DNA of 44,527 nucleotides from an uncultured Oscillospiraceae bacterium (GTDB lineage Bacteria > Bacillota > Clostridia > Oscillospirales > Oscillospiraceae), in assembly GCA_947630755.1 (NCBI GenBank), contig CANRIU010000014.1:1-44527 (forward strand). Reading direction: 5' to 3'. The position numbers were made by a program, and so were the translations under genes. Numbering within the stretch: position 1 is the stretch's first letter; each line of letters starts with the position of its first letter. The notes beneath the pieces are model-generated. The model was not told the DNA's origin and made no database searches. It saw only the letters and a list, made by a program, of their open reading frames with translations. Shown piece by piece: positions 16,328 through 23,727 of this stretch.

Positions 16328-16359
16328 AAGGGCGGTATGGCATGAGCCATACCGCCCTT
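16328..16359. terminator. Bidirectional terminator
   Basis: AAGGGCGGTATGGC, loop ATGA, then the perfect complement. It lies between two convergent genes and serves both. Confidence 0.85.
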
Positions 16360-16389
16360 AATAAATATCCGCTCGATTTTTCAGGTGCT

Positions 16390-16911
16390 TTAAAGCACCG
16401 TGACCAGCTTATCCCTCTCGTATGTGTGGGGCTCCTTGTCCGCCGCGGCGTGTCCCAGCGCTATCGCTATCTGGAAGCCGTATCCCTCCGGGAAGGCGAG
16501 GGCTTTGGAGAAATACTCCCCCTTCTCCCCCTCCATCGCCATCTTGAGGCAGCCGAGGATGACGTTGCCGAGGCCCAGAGCTCCGGCAGCGAGGGCCATG
16601 TTCTCCACCGCGATCCCGGCGTCCACCGCCGTCCATCGAAAGTCCCTCTCGCCGCTGATGACGATGACCGTGGGGGCGTCGTACCAGAAGTTTGAGTTGG
16701 GGCGGGAGCGCATACCCATGGCGTCCTGTATCTCAAAGAGTATGGGTGCGGTCCCCTCAAGGACGGTGAAGTGGAGCTCCTGCCTGTTTGTCGCCGTGGG
16801 GGCCTGGAGCCCGGCGGTCAGTACGGCGTCGAGCTGGTCAGTGGTGAGCTTTTCCTCCGTGTAGCTTCTTATGGAGCTGCGGGACGCTATTGCGTCAAGT
16901 ATATCGCGCAT
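16390..16911 (-). CDS. Nitroreductase family protein
   Basis: FMN-dependent NAD(P)H oxidoreductase fold of 173 residues. The N-terminal ASRSSIRSYTEEKLT is the family's FMN-phosphate binding start (R-S-I/V-R). APTATNRQELHF follows, and the GLGNVILGC segment lies at about 115-123. The length is typical of the short nitroreductases. The physiological substrate is unknown. The ATG at 16911 is preceded by GGAGGT. It is a single-gene unit with its own promoter (16946-16974). Confidence 0.88.
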   Translation of the reverse strand: MRDILDAIASRSSIRSYTEEKLTTDQLDAVLTAGLQAPTATNRQELHFTVLEGTAPILFEIQDAMGMRSRPNSNFWYDAPTVIVISGERDFRWTAVDAGIAVENMALAAGALGLGNVILGCLKMAMEGEKGEYFSKALAFPEGYGFQIAIALGHAAADKEPHTYERDKLVTVL

Positions 16912-16945
16912 TTTAATTACCTCCGGAAACAGATTTTATACACCC

Positions 16946-16974
16946 ATTATACAATTCTTTTCCGGCGATGGCAA
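16946..16974 (-). promoter_or_regulatory. Promoter of the nitroreductase gene
   Basis: TTGCCA (16969-16974), 17 bp, TATAAT (16946-16951) on the minus strand. Confidence 0.75.
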
Positions 16975-17006
16975 GAGCGCGTTTGAAATTATTACCTCAT
17001 TGAATC

Positions 17007-17945
17007 TCACTCAAAGCCGTCCAGCACCGCGTTAAGCGCCCCGCGCCCGTCGCTCCCCGCCGCCGGAAGGACCTTCACGCAGATGAGCACCGGGCCCCGG
17101 GCGTGAAGTCCGAGAAGCTCCCCGCCCTTGGGGACGACCTGCCACTCCCAGCCGTTTGCGGCGGTGTACGTCTCGACCGACGCGGCCTCATACTCCTCAC
17201 GGCTCAGCATATAGCCCAGGCTCGCGCCGCCCTCCGCCCTGTCGGTATTCACCGCAGCGCTGACGAGGACGCTGTCCTCACCGTACTCCGGCGGCAGGGC
17301 AAAGACGCCCTCCAGAACGATGTTCGTGATATTTCCCCCGCCGTCGCAGGATACTCTCCCGCCGCAGCCGTCGGCGGCGGCAGTCTCTCCGTCCTCGGCG
17401 AGCACAAGCTGTTCTCCAGGTACGCAGGCCTCCAGCACCCGGTTTTTCCCGATGAGTGTGACGCCGAAAAATTTCTCCGCCTCCTCAAAGCTCCCGAAGC
17501 CCACCGCCAGGACGCGGCTGCCGTCCGAATACCTTGAAAGCTCCCGCTCCTCCGGACAGTCCGCGGCAAAGGCCCGGGCCTCGCCGGAGAGAAGGTCTGA
17601 GCTCAGCACCCCCTCCACGGAGGCGACGACATAGCCGGAGCTCTCTGCGCCGGGCGTAAGCCCCTCCTCCGGCAGCTCCCCGTCGGCGGGGAGGTCGAAT
17701 TCATCTCCGGATACGGGCAGGATGTCGAGCCTCATCCCGCCTCCCGACACGGCGAGGGCCGCGCCGCCCAGCGCGCAGGCCGCCAGCGCCGCCGCGGCGG
17801 CTATGCGGATCGGCCTTGCCGTCCGGCGTCCCGCCCGGTCATGGAGGCCCGCGAGGCTCAGCTTCACCCGTGCCTCAAGGTCCCCGGGGGTTTCGGGTGA
17901 TTCCGCTCTTGCAATATCAAATAACTTCTCATCGAATTTGTCCAT
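17007..17945 (-). CDS. Membrane-anchored anti-sigma-like regulator
   Basis: Protein of 312 residues encoded two bases after the ECF sigma gene. The N-terminal cytoplasmic part (1-45, MDKFDEKLFDIARAESPETP) would hold the sigma. One transmembrane helix follows (about 46-66, IRIAAAAALAACALGGAALAV), then a large extracytoplasmic domain. No enzyme motif is visible. Context (sigma gene immediately upstream, one TM, small cytosolic domain) gives the anti-sigma call; similarity to a named family is not certain. It is a split counterpart of the C-terminal part of the fusion at 13982-15628. Confidence 0.72.
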   Translation of the reverse strand: MDKFDEKLFDIARAESPETPGDLEARVKLSLAGLHDRAGRRTARPIRIAAAAALAACALGGAALAVSGGGMRLDILPVSGDEFDLPADGELPEEGLTPGAESSGYVVASVEGVLSSDLLSGEARAFAADCPEERELSRYSDGSRVLAVGFGSFEEAEKFFGVTLIGKNRVLEACVPGEQLVLAEDGETAAADGCGGRVSCDGGGNITNIVLEGVFALPPEYGEDSVLVSAAVNTDRAEGGASLGYMLSREEYEAASVETYTAANGWEWQVVPKGGELLGLHARGPVLICVKVLPAAGSDGRGALNAVLDGFE

Positions 17946-17947
17946 TT

Positions 17948-18412
17948 TTACTCCTCCTCAAGCATCCTTTTAAGGTCCTCCCGCGCCCTGGCGAGCCTCG
18001 ATTTCACCGTCCCCGGCCTTATGCCGAGGAGCCGGGCGATCTCAAGGGTGCTGAAGCCCTCGTAATAGTAGAGCGTCACCACCGCGCGCCTCTCCGGGCA
18101 AAGCCGGGACACCGCGCCCCACAGCGACGGCTCCGCCTCCGGCGCGGGAAGCTCCTGTGGCAGCTCCTCGTAGGGGACATACGGCCTCCTGTCGCGAAGC
18201 TGCTGCCTTGCGCAGTTGACGGTTATCTTCACAAGCCACGCCCTGGCGCGCCCGGCATCCCGCAGGGTGTCAAGCCTTCGCCAGGCGGCCAGCACCGCCG
18301 AGCCCACGGCGTCCTCCGCCTCTGCATTGGAACAAAGCATCGAGCGCGCGGCCCTGTACATAGCGGGGGCATTGTCAAGTACGATTTTTTCAAATTCAGC
18401 GCCGCTTAACAC
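17948..18412 (-). CDS. ECF-type RNA polymerase sigma factor
   Basis: Sigma-70 family protein of 154 residues. Region 2 is at about 8-75 (YRAARSMLCSNAEAEDAVGSAV, then LVKITVNCARQQLRD). Region 4 is at about 98-150 (LCPERRAVVTLYYYEGFSTL, EIARLLGIRPGTVKSRLARAR), which is the -35-binding helix-turn-helix. No region 3 is present, as expected for ECF factors. The GTG start at 18412 has AGGAGG upstream. It is coupled to the membrane regulator two bases downstream. An upstream GGAACC box suggests it drives its own promoter. Confidence 0.9.
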   Translation of the reverse strand: MLSGAEFEKIVLDNAPAMYRAARSMLCSNAEAEDAVGSAVLAAWRRLDTLRDAGRARAWLVKITVNCARQQLRDRRPYVPYEELPQELPAPEAEPSLWGAVSRLCPERRAVVTLYYYEGFSTLEIARLLGIRPGTVKSRLARAREDLKRMLEEE

Positions 18413-18436
18413 TGTCCCCCTCCTTTCCGTCCGGAC

Positions 18437-18470
18437 ATTATATAGATGCGGGAAAAATCAGATCGGTTCC
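18437..18470 (-). promoter_or_regulatory. Candidate ECF autoregulated promoter
   Basis: GGAACC at 18465-18470 (minus strand), the classic ECF -35 core, lies 16 bp upstream of CATCTATATAAT. A good sigma-A -10 (TATAAT, 18437-18442) is present but no TTGACA-like -35, so mixed control is possible. Confidence 0.5.
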
Positions 18471-18478
18471 CGGCGGAC

Positions 18479-18511
18479 AAAAAATTTCCCCGCGCCCTTT
18501 GGCGCGGGGAA
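18479..18511 (-). terminator. Terminator after tyrS
   Basis: TTCCCCGCGCC pairs with GGCGCGGGGAA, followed on the minus strand by a T-rich run including six T. It lies four bases beyond the tyrS stop. Confidence 0.9.
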
Positions 18512-18515
18512 TCAG

Positions 18516-19739
18516 TCACTTCAGTATAACCTTTTTAAAGCTCTTTTTGCCCCGGCGCAGGACCACGCCGTTTTTGAGCTCGTCGGCAGTGAAGGTAAGT
18601 CCGATGTCCGTGACCTTCTTATCGTCCGCCGTGACGCCGCCCTGCTGGATGTTGCGTCGGGCCTCGGATTTAGATGCCACAAGCCCCGCCTTAACAAGGA
18701 GCGTCATTATGTCGCATCCGCCGTCGGTGAGGTCGCTCTCCGCAAGCTCCTGGGTGGGCATATCGCCCCCCGCTCCGCCGCCGAAGAGTGCCCGGGCGCT
18801 GCGCTGGGCCTTTTCCGCCTCCTCCTCGCCGTGTACGAGCTTTGTGAGCTCGAAGGCCAGTATCTCCTTGGCGGTGTTGACGCGGCTGGTGTTGACCCAG
18901 GTCTCCATCTCCGCGATCTGCTCCAAAGGCAGGAAGGTGAGCATCTTGAGGCACTTTATCACGTCCGCGTCGCCCACGTTCCGCCAGTACTGGTAAAAGT
19001 CGTAGGGGCTGGTTTTCTCCGGGTCCAGCCACACGGCGTTCCCGGCGGTCTTTCCCATCTTGTTGCCGTTGGAATCGGTGAGCAGGGTGATCGTCATGGC
19101 GTGGGCGTCGCGCCCCAGCTTCCGGCGGATAAGCTCCGTGCCGCCCAGCATATTTGACCACTGGTCGTTGCCGCCGAACTGCATGTTGCACCCGTAATGC
19201 TGAAAGAGATGGTAGAAGTCGTAGGACTGCATTATCATGTAGTTAAACTCCAGGAACGAAAGCCCCCGCTCCATGCGCTGCCTGTAACACTCGGCCCGCA
19301 GCATGTTGTTGACGGAGAAGCATGCGCCCACCTCCCGTAAAAGCTCCACATAATTTAAGTCCAAAAGCCAGTCGGCGTTGTTGACCATCCGGGCCTTGCC
19401 CTCGCCAAACTCAATAAACCGCTCCATCTGGCGCTTAAAGCAGGCGGCGTTGTGCTCGATGTCCTCCCGGGTGAGCATCTTCCGCATGTCCGTGCGGCCC
19501 GAGGGGTCGCCTATCATGGTGGTGCCGCCGCCGATGAGGGCTATGGGGCGGTTTCCCGCCATCTGGAGGCGCTTCATCAGCGTCAGCGCCATGAAGTGCC
19601 CCGCCGTCAGGCTGTCCGCCGTGCAGTCAAAGCCGATGTAGAAGGTGGCCTTCCCGGCGTTTATCATCCTGCGTATCTCGTCCTCGTCCGTGACCTGGGC
19701 GATGAGCCCCCGGGCCACAAGCTCCTCATAGATCTCCAT
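18516..19739 (-). CDS. tyrS: Tyrosine--tRNA ligase
   Basis: Class I aminoacyl-tRNA synthetase charging tRNA-Tyr. It has 407 residues, standard for the bacterial TyrRS with a C-terminal S4-like RNA-binding domain (about 345-407). The HIGH-equivalent is TAGHF (45-49), the KMSKS-equivalent is KMGKT (GNKMGKTAGN), and YIGFDCTADSLTAGH is the tyrosine/ATP site. The ATG at 19739 has AAGGAGAG upstream. It is controlled by a tyrosine T-box leader whose terminator region has been interrupted by a multi-hairpin element (19780-20036). Confidence 0.97.
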   Translation of the reverse strand: MEIYEELVARGLIAQVTDEDEIRRMINAGKATFYIGFDCTADSLTAGHFMALTLMKRLQMAGNRPIALIGGGTTMIGDPSGRTDMRKMLTREDIEHNAACFKRQMERFIEFGEGKARMVNNADWLLDLNYVELLREVGACFSVNNMLRAECYRQRMERGLSFLEFNYMIMQSYDFYHLFQHYGCNMQFGGNDQWSNMLGGTELIRRKLGRDAHAMTITLLTDSNGNKMGKTAGNAVWLDPEKTSPYDFYQYWRNVGDADVIKCLKMLTFLPLEQIAEMETWVNTSRVNTAKEILAFELTKLVHGEEEAEKAQRSARALFGGGAGGDMPTQELAESDLTDGGCDIMTLLVKAGLVASKSEARRNIQQGGVTADDKKVTDIGLTFTADELKNGVVLRRGKKSFKKVILK

Positions 19740-19779
19740 AGTTCTCTCCTTAAAAAGTATTTTTTATTCCCACAGGAAA

Positions 19780-19806
19780 GCCCTCTGTCCCACAGGACAG
19801 AGGGCG
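19780..19806 (-). repeat. 27-bp palindromic direct repeat, tyrS-proximal copy
   Basis: GCCCTCTGTCC, CACA, GGACAGAGGGC plus one G. It is identical to 20010-20036 and followed toward tyrS by CTTTCC. It can fold as a terminator-like hairpin. Confidence 0.9.
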
Positions 19807-20009
19807 CAGACCGTCGAAAACCCCATTCAATATTTTTTCCGGCGACATGTGCGTCGGGAAAAATACCTTTTGCAGCCCAAGTGTGCCCCAAAGGGGCGCG
19901 CGCAGGGCTGCAGCAGGGAAATTTTCTCTGAATTTCGCAGAATTCAGGAAAATCTTCCGCACGTTCTCCCCTTGTCGGCAAAGGCCGCAGGCCTTTGCCG
20001 ACAATTTGA
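19807..20009 (-). repeat. Multi-hairpin element, copy B
   Basis: Read on the minus strand the order is as follows. Hairpin 1 is TTGTCGGCAAAGGCC / GGCCTTTGCCGACAA. The linker contains CGTGCGG. Hairpin 2 is GAAATTTTC-type with AATTC arms. The linker CCTGCTG comes next, hairpin 3 is GCCCCTTTGGGGC, and hairpin 4 is TTTTTCCCGACG-CACATG-TCGCCGGAAAAA. The tail ATATTGAATGGGGTTTT matches copy A's ATATTGGATTTGAGTTTT. There is no ORF. Confidence 0.8.
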
Positions 20010-20260
20010 GCCCTCTGTCCCACAGGACAGAGGGCGAAAAACCGCGGTACCACCTCTGATCGCGGGGCCCTCGCGGACACCGCCTCACGGAGTTCGAGAC
20101 TCCCGCGCGCTACCGGGCGCACCCGTCGCAGCCTACTCGGGGACCCTTTCGGTGCGCCGCTCCGGGCTGTATTCGCCTGCCGCTCCCCTCCCCCTTCCAC
20201 CGACCGGGGTCTCTCTGCGCGGGAATCTGGCGGGTTACTTGTGCCCTTCTTCGCGTTGAC
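20010..20260 (-). promoter_or_regulatory. Tyrosine T-box leader
   Basis: The T-box GGTGGTACCGCGG reads on the minus strand at about 20042-20055. The specifier TAC (Tyr) is at 20169-20171 in GAATACAGCCCGGAGC. CAGAGG before the T-box can pair with CCTCTG of the hairpin at 20010-20036 to form the antiterminator, so that hairpin is the native terminator. The copy here has no T-run because element B follows directly. Confidence 0.9.
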
Positions 20261-20266
20261 GATATG

Positions 20267-20295
20267 ATTTTACTATCCTTTTCCCTGTTTGTCAA
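20267..20295 (-). promoter_or_regulatory. Promoter of the tyrS leader
   Basis: TTGACA (20290-20295), 17 bp, TAAAAT (20267-20272) on the minus strand. Confidence 0.85.
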
Positions 20296-20331
20296 TTATA
20301 TTTTCGGTTAAATCCCCGGCCTTGGGCCATA

Positions 20332-20360
20332 TTGACACAGACCGTGAAATCATGTAATAT
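20332..20360 (+). promoter_or_regulatory. Promoter of the 78-residue membrane protein gene
   Basis: TTGACA (20332-20337), 17 bp, TAATAT (20355-20360), divergent from the tyrS promoter. Confidence 0.8.
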
Positions 20361-20389
20361 TATTATGGATCATAGAGGAGGTATGCCCC

Positions 20390-20626
20390 ATGAAGGACAA
20401 TATGGATAAAATAGCCGGAACAAATCTGATGTCGCTCCTCGCCGAGGCGTTCATCGCAGCTCTGGGAGTGTACGCCTTTGTTCTGTGCCTGAAAAACGGT
20501 TACAGCTTCTTCTCCCCCCTCGTCCTCGCGGACGTAGCCCTTGTGGTCATCCTCGGGTTCCTCATCGTCCGCTCCGTGAAGCGGTTCATAGCGGCTATTA
20601 AGGAGATCTCCGGCGGAAAGCAGTGA
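20390..20626 (+). CDS. Small two-helix membrane protein
   Basis: Not recognised. It has 78 residues with two hydrophobic helices (about 15-36, SLLAEAFIAALGVYAFVLCL, and 43-62, PLVLADVALVVILGFLIV), a polar start and a basic C-tail (KRFIAAIKEISGGKQ). It has a strong own promoter and an AGAGGAGG ribosome site, so it is probably a real single gene. It is convergent with the DMT transporter, only six bases between the stops. Confidence 0.75.
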   Translation: MKDNMDKIAGTNLMSLLAEAFIAALGVYAFVLCLKNGYSFFSPLVLADVALVVILGFLIVRSVKRFIAAIKEISGGKQ

Positions 20627-20632
20627 CTTTTC

Positions 20633-21652
20633 CTATTGTTGCGTTTTCAACAGCTCATCCTTTGAATGATGGTGCCCGTGCCTGCCTCCCGCGTAATAGT
20701 GGCTGTGTTCATGGGAATGTGTGATGGTGTGGGTATGCGTGCTCCCGTCGTGGGTGTGTGTAAACGTGTGCTGATGCAGGTGCGAGTGCTGGATGATAAG
20801 CGTATCGGCAGCCACCAGCGCAGCTCCCGCTGCCATAACCGCCAATGCCGCCAAATACATCCCCGTCAGGCGTTCCTTCAGAAAAACAAAGGACAGAAAC
20901 ACTCCGATGAATGGAGCCACCGCGTAGTACGCGCTCGTCTTTGCCGCCCCGAGGGTATTTTGTGCGCGGACATACAGAAAAATGCTCAGCCCGTAGGCGA
21001 CAAAACCCAAAAGCATGGCGAGGGCGATGTATTTTGGCTCCGGCACGGCCTCACGCTTTATGATGGCGATGACAAGGGCGCCAAGTCCGGAAAAAATGCC
21101 CTTCAGGACCACGATCTCATATGTGCTTTTGGAGGATATTTTTCTCGTGCAGTTGTTCTCAAAGCCCCAGCAGACCGTCGCCAGCAGTACGAACAGGGAG
21201 CCGAGGGAAAAGCGGAGGCTGTCCGTCCCCTCAAAGGACAGCAGGACGCTTGACAGGGTTATCAGCGCAATGGCTGCCCACAGTCGGCGTGACACCGCCT
21301 CCCCGAACAACGCCAGAGCTATGACCGTCGTCGCAGCGATTTCAAAATTGCCGAGAAGCGCGGCGTTGGAGGACGAGCCCCGGCTTATCCCCAGCATCAG
21401 AAATATCGGCGCCGCTGTGTCCAGCAAGATCATTCCGGCCACAAAGGGAAGGTCCCTTCCGTCCAGCTTCGCCCCCCTCGGGCGCCTGTTGAATAAGGAC
21501 ATGATGCCGACGCCCGTCCCCGCGCCAAGGTAGAGCAGCGCCGCCATCGTTGTCGTTCCCACATGGTCAAGAAGCAGCTTTGAAAAGGGCACGTTGACCG
21601 CGTAAAATGCCGCGGCAAGCAGCGCGCATATGATTGGCCTTATCCTTCGCAC
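20633..21652 (-). CDS. EamA/DMT-superfamily transporter with histidine-rich tail
   Basis: Ten-helix permease of the drug/metabolite transporter superfamily, 339 residues, with two EamA repeats (about 5-135 and 150-285). The start is GTG 21652, with AAGGGGGGG nine bases upstream. Longer in-frame starts lie across the upp terminator and are rejected. The unusual part is the C-terminal tail of about 50 residues after the last helix, with 16 histidines (HSHLHQHTFTHTHD, THSHEHSHYY, HGHHH). Such tails bind Zn, Ni or Co in other proteins, so a metal or metal-regulated substrate is possible (inference). Confidence 0.82.
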   Translation of the reverse strand: MRRIRPIICALLAAAFYAVNVPFSKLLLDHVGTTTMAALLYLGAGTGVGIMSLFNRRPRGAKLDGRDLPFVAGMILLDTAAPIFLMLGISRGSSSNAALLGNFEIAATTVIALALFGEAVSRRLWAAIALITLSSVLLSFEGTDSLRFSLGSLFVLLATVCWGFENNCTRKISSKSTYEIVVLKGIFSGLGALVIAIIKREAVPEPKYIALAMLLGFVAYGLSIFLYVRAQNTLGAAKTSAYYAVAPFIGVFLSFVFLKERLTGMYLAALAVMAAGAALVAADTLIIQHSHLHQHTFTHTHDGSTHTHTITHSHEHSHYYAGGRHGHHHSKDELLKTQQ

Positions 21653-21711
21653 ACCGATTTTCCCCCCCTTCGCTTCAAGTACCCGGTCCGCGCCTTTAAA
21701 GCGCCGAGGAT

Positions 21712-21749
21712 AAAAAATCCCTGAATTTTCACAATTCAGGGATTTTTTT
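21712..21749 (-). terminator. Terminator after upp
   Basis: ATCCCTGAATT pairs with AATTCAGGGAT, flanked by A-runs and T-runs on both sides, so it can act in both directions. It is placed to end the tsaE-tsaB-upp transcript. Confidence 0.85.
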
Positions 21750-21773
21750 GACTGTCGGAAAAGGTCCGGGGGC
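21750..21773 (+). repeat. Trace of element arm 1 next to the upp terminator
   Basis: Immediately after the terminator T-run the plus strand reads GACTGTCGGAAAAGG, matching the junction terminator-CTGTCGAAAAAGC of copy A, but the second arm is missing. A possible relic. Confidence 0.4.
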
Positions 21774-22403
21774 TTATTTCGTTCCGAATATCCTGTCGCC
21801 CGCGTCGCCAAGGCCGGGGACGATGTAGGCGTGGTCGTTGAGCTTCTCATCCACCGCGGCGACGTAGATGTCCACGTCCGGGTGGTCCCGGCGGATGACG
21901 GCTATGCCCTCCGGGGCGGCGATGATGTTTACGAGGGTAATGGACTTGCAGCCGTACTCCTTGATGAAGTCTATGGCCGCGCTGGCGGAGCCGCCGGTGG
22001 CGAGCATGGGGTCAACGATTATCACGCGGCTCTCGGCGATGTCGTCGGGCATCTTGCAGTAATACTTGATGGGCTCGTGTGTCTCCGGGTCGCGGAAGAG
22101 GCCGATGTGGCCGACTCTGGCGCTGGGAAGGAGCTTGAGCATGGGGTCCACCATGCCCAGACCCGCTCTCAGGATGGGGACGATGGTTATCTTGCCGTCG
22201 CCCAGGGTGCGGACAGTGGCGGGGGCCACAGGCGTCTCCACCACCTTCTCGACGGTGGGGATGCCCCGGGTCGCCTCATAGCACATGAGGGTGGAGATCT
22301 CGCCAACTATCTCGCGGAACTCCTTGACTCCGGTGTTCTTGTCGCGAAGAACGGACAGCTTGTGGTGAATGAGGGGGTGGTTAAGTACATGAAGCTCAGC
22401 CAT
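21774..22403 (-). CDS. upp: Uracil phosphoribosyltransferase
   Basis: Salvages uracil to UMP using PRPP. It has 209 residues, the normal length. The PRPP-binding loop is [14 protein letters not shown] (about 125-138), and the uracil-binding C-terminus [16 protein letters not shown] is present. The start [21 protein letters not shown] is typical. GGAGG precedes the ATG at 22403. It lies 17 bp downstream of tsaB, so it is probably cotranscribed with tsaE-tsaB. Confidence 0.97.
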   Translation of the reverse strand: MAELHVLNHPLIHHKLSVLRDKNTGVKEFREIVGEISTLMCYEATRGIPTVEKVVETPVAPATVRTLGDGKITIVPILRAGLGMVDPMLKLLPSARVGHIGLFRDPETHEPIKYYCKMPDDIAESRVIIVDPMLATGGSASAAIDFIKEYGCKSITLVNIIAAPEGIAVIRRDHPDVDIYVAAVDEKLNDHAYIVPGLGDAGDRIFGTK

Positions 22404-22420
22404 TTTGTTTATCCTCCATT

Positions 22421-23125
22421 TTATATTTCATTTGTTGTTCCGAGTTTTTCCAATCTCTCCCGTTCGGCCTGGGAGAGGCGCAGATAGTTTGGCGTAAGGT
22501 CCAGGGCCGGGACGGGGGTCCTGCCCTCCGCCGCCTTTGCCACGCCCCAGGCGGTCTGGAGCATCAGCGGCTCGGGCGGAAGGTCCGCCGGAAGGCCCGC
22601 CTCCAAAAATTTATTATAGCACAGCTTTCCGCCGTCTCCAACAAAAAAATAAGTTTTTTTAAGATTTTTCGCTTCCCCTGCGATAAGCTCGAGGGGAACC
22701 GCCCGGTCGGGGGTGAGTCTTTTAAGCTCCCCGCCTGAGTATTCAAAGAGGGCGTTGTATATCTCGCCCCTTCTGGCGTCCATGGCGGCGCATATGACGC
22801 CCTCTCCAATGCCCGCGCACTGCCAGGCCATGGCCTCGAGTGTGGAAACTCCCACGCAGGGCTTGTCCGCTCCCCAGCACAGTCCCTTTGCCGCGGCGAC
22901 GCCGATGCGCACGCCCGTGAAGGACCCGGGGCCCGCCGCCACGGCGACGGCGTCAAGCTCCGACACGGTGAGCTCCAGATTTTCAAGCATATCCCGGGCC
23001 ATTTTGAGTAATGTCCTCGAGTGGGTCAGGGCGCTTGACTGGAAATACTGCCCGATGAGGCGCCCGTCCTCGCAAAGGGCGACGCTGGCGGCCCTTGCCG
23101 TTGACTCGATAGCCAGTATCCTCAT
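22421..23125 (-). CDS. tsaB: tRNA threonylcarbamoyladenosine biosynthesis protein TsaB
   Basis: Partner of TsaD in making t6A37 on ANN-decoding tRNAs. It has 234 residues of ASKHA fold without catalytic residues. The start [19 protein letters not shown], the [18 protein letters not shown] motif (about 67-84) and the C-terminal [11 protein letters not shown] segment are characteristic. The ATG at 23125 overlaps the tsaE stop by four bases (ATGA), so they are coupled. TsaD and TsaC are not in the window. Confidence 0.94.
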   Translation of the reverse strand: MRILAIESTARAASVALCEDGRLIGQYFQSSALTHSRTLLKMARDMLENLELTVSELDAVAVAAGPGSFTGVRIGVAAAKGLCWGADKPCVGVSTLEAMAWQCAGIGEGVICAAMDARRGEIYNALFEYSGGELKRLTPDRAVPLELIAGEAKNLKKTYFFVGDGGKLCYNKFLEAGLPADLPPEPLMLQTAWGVAKAAEGRTPVPALDLTPNYLRLSQAERERLEKLGTTNEI

Positions 23126-23544
23126 TTCAAACCCTCCCCCTCGACGGTTATTTTTCTGCGGCAGCCGCCGGAATTTTCTATCGTCACCCTCACGGCGTCC
23201 GCCGGAAGTGCGTCCTCCACGTTCTCGCTCCACTCCACGCAGCACACGCCGCCCCGCTCCAGGTAGTCCTCCCAGCCTATCTCAAAGAGCTCATCGGAGG
23301 AGCCGAGCCTGTACATATCGAAGTGGAAAAGCGGTATTATGCCGGGATATTCGTTTACAATAGTGAAGGTCGGGCTTGTGACCCGGGCAGAAATGCCCAA
23401 TCCCCGGGCGACGCCTCGGATGAAGGCGGTCTTTCCCGCGCCAAGTCCCCCGAAAAAGGCCAGCACCGCCCCGGGGGCGAGGCGCCTTCCGATTTCCTCC
23501 CCGGCGGCAGAGGTCGCCTCCTCGGAATCTGTGAAAAATGTCAT
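23122..23544 (-). CDS. tsaE: tRNA threonylcarbamoyladenosine biosynthesis ATPase TsaE
   Basis: Small P-loop ATPase needed for t6A turnover by the TsaBDE complex. It has 140 residues. Walker A GGLGAGKT is at 32-39, then VTSPTFTIVNEYPG, the LFHFDMYRL motif (Walker-B-like region) and CVEWSENVED. The ATG at 23544 has GGAGG six bases upstream; the longer ORF extends past the promoter and is rejected. It is the first gene of tsaE-tsaB-upp. Confidence 0.94.
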   Translation of the reverse strand: MTFFTDSEEATSAAGEEIGRRLAPGAVLAFFGGLGAGKTAFIRGVARGLGISARVTSPTFTIVNEYPGIIPLFHFDMYRLGSSDELFEIGWEDYLERGGVCCVEWSENVEDALPADAVRVTIENSGGCRRKITVEGEGLK

Positions 23545-23575
23545 TTCACACCTCCGCAATACACACTTAAAATGT

Positions 23576-23603
23576 AGTATATCACAGCCTGAAAAAAAGT
23601 AAA
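23576..23603 (-). promoter_or_regulatory. Promoter of tsaE-tsaB-upp
   Basis: TTTACT (23598-23603), 16 bp, TATACT (23576-23581) on the minus strand. Confidence 0.7.
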
Positions 23604-23638
23604 GGGGGCGAAAACGCCAAATTTTAATCGGCCCGGGC

Positions 23639-23667
23639 TTTACCTTTTTCCCCAAATGTGTTATACT
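23639..23667 (+). promoter_or_regulatory. Promoter of the SEDS-alr region
   Basis: TTTACC (23639-23644), 17 bp, TATACT (23662-23667), divergent from the tsaE promoter. Confidence 0.7.
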
Positions 23668-23727
23668 GATTCATCAAAAGCCTGTGATTTCAAATAATCA
23701 TCCACATATGTTTTTCGGAGAAGAGCT

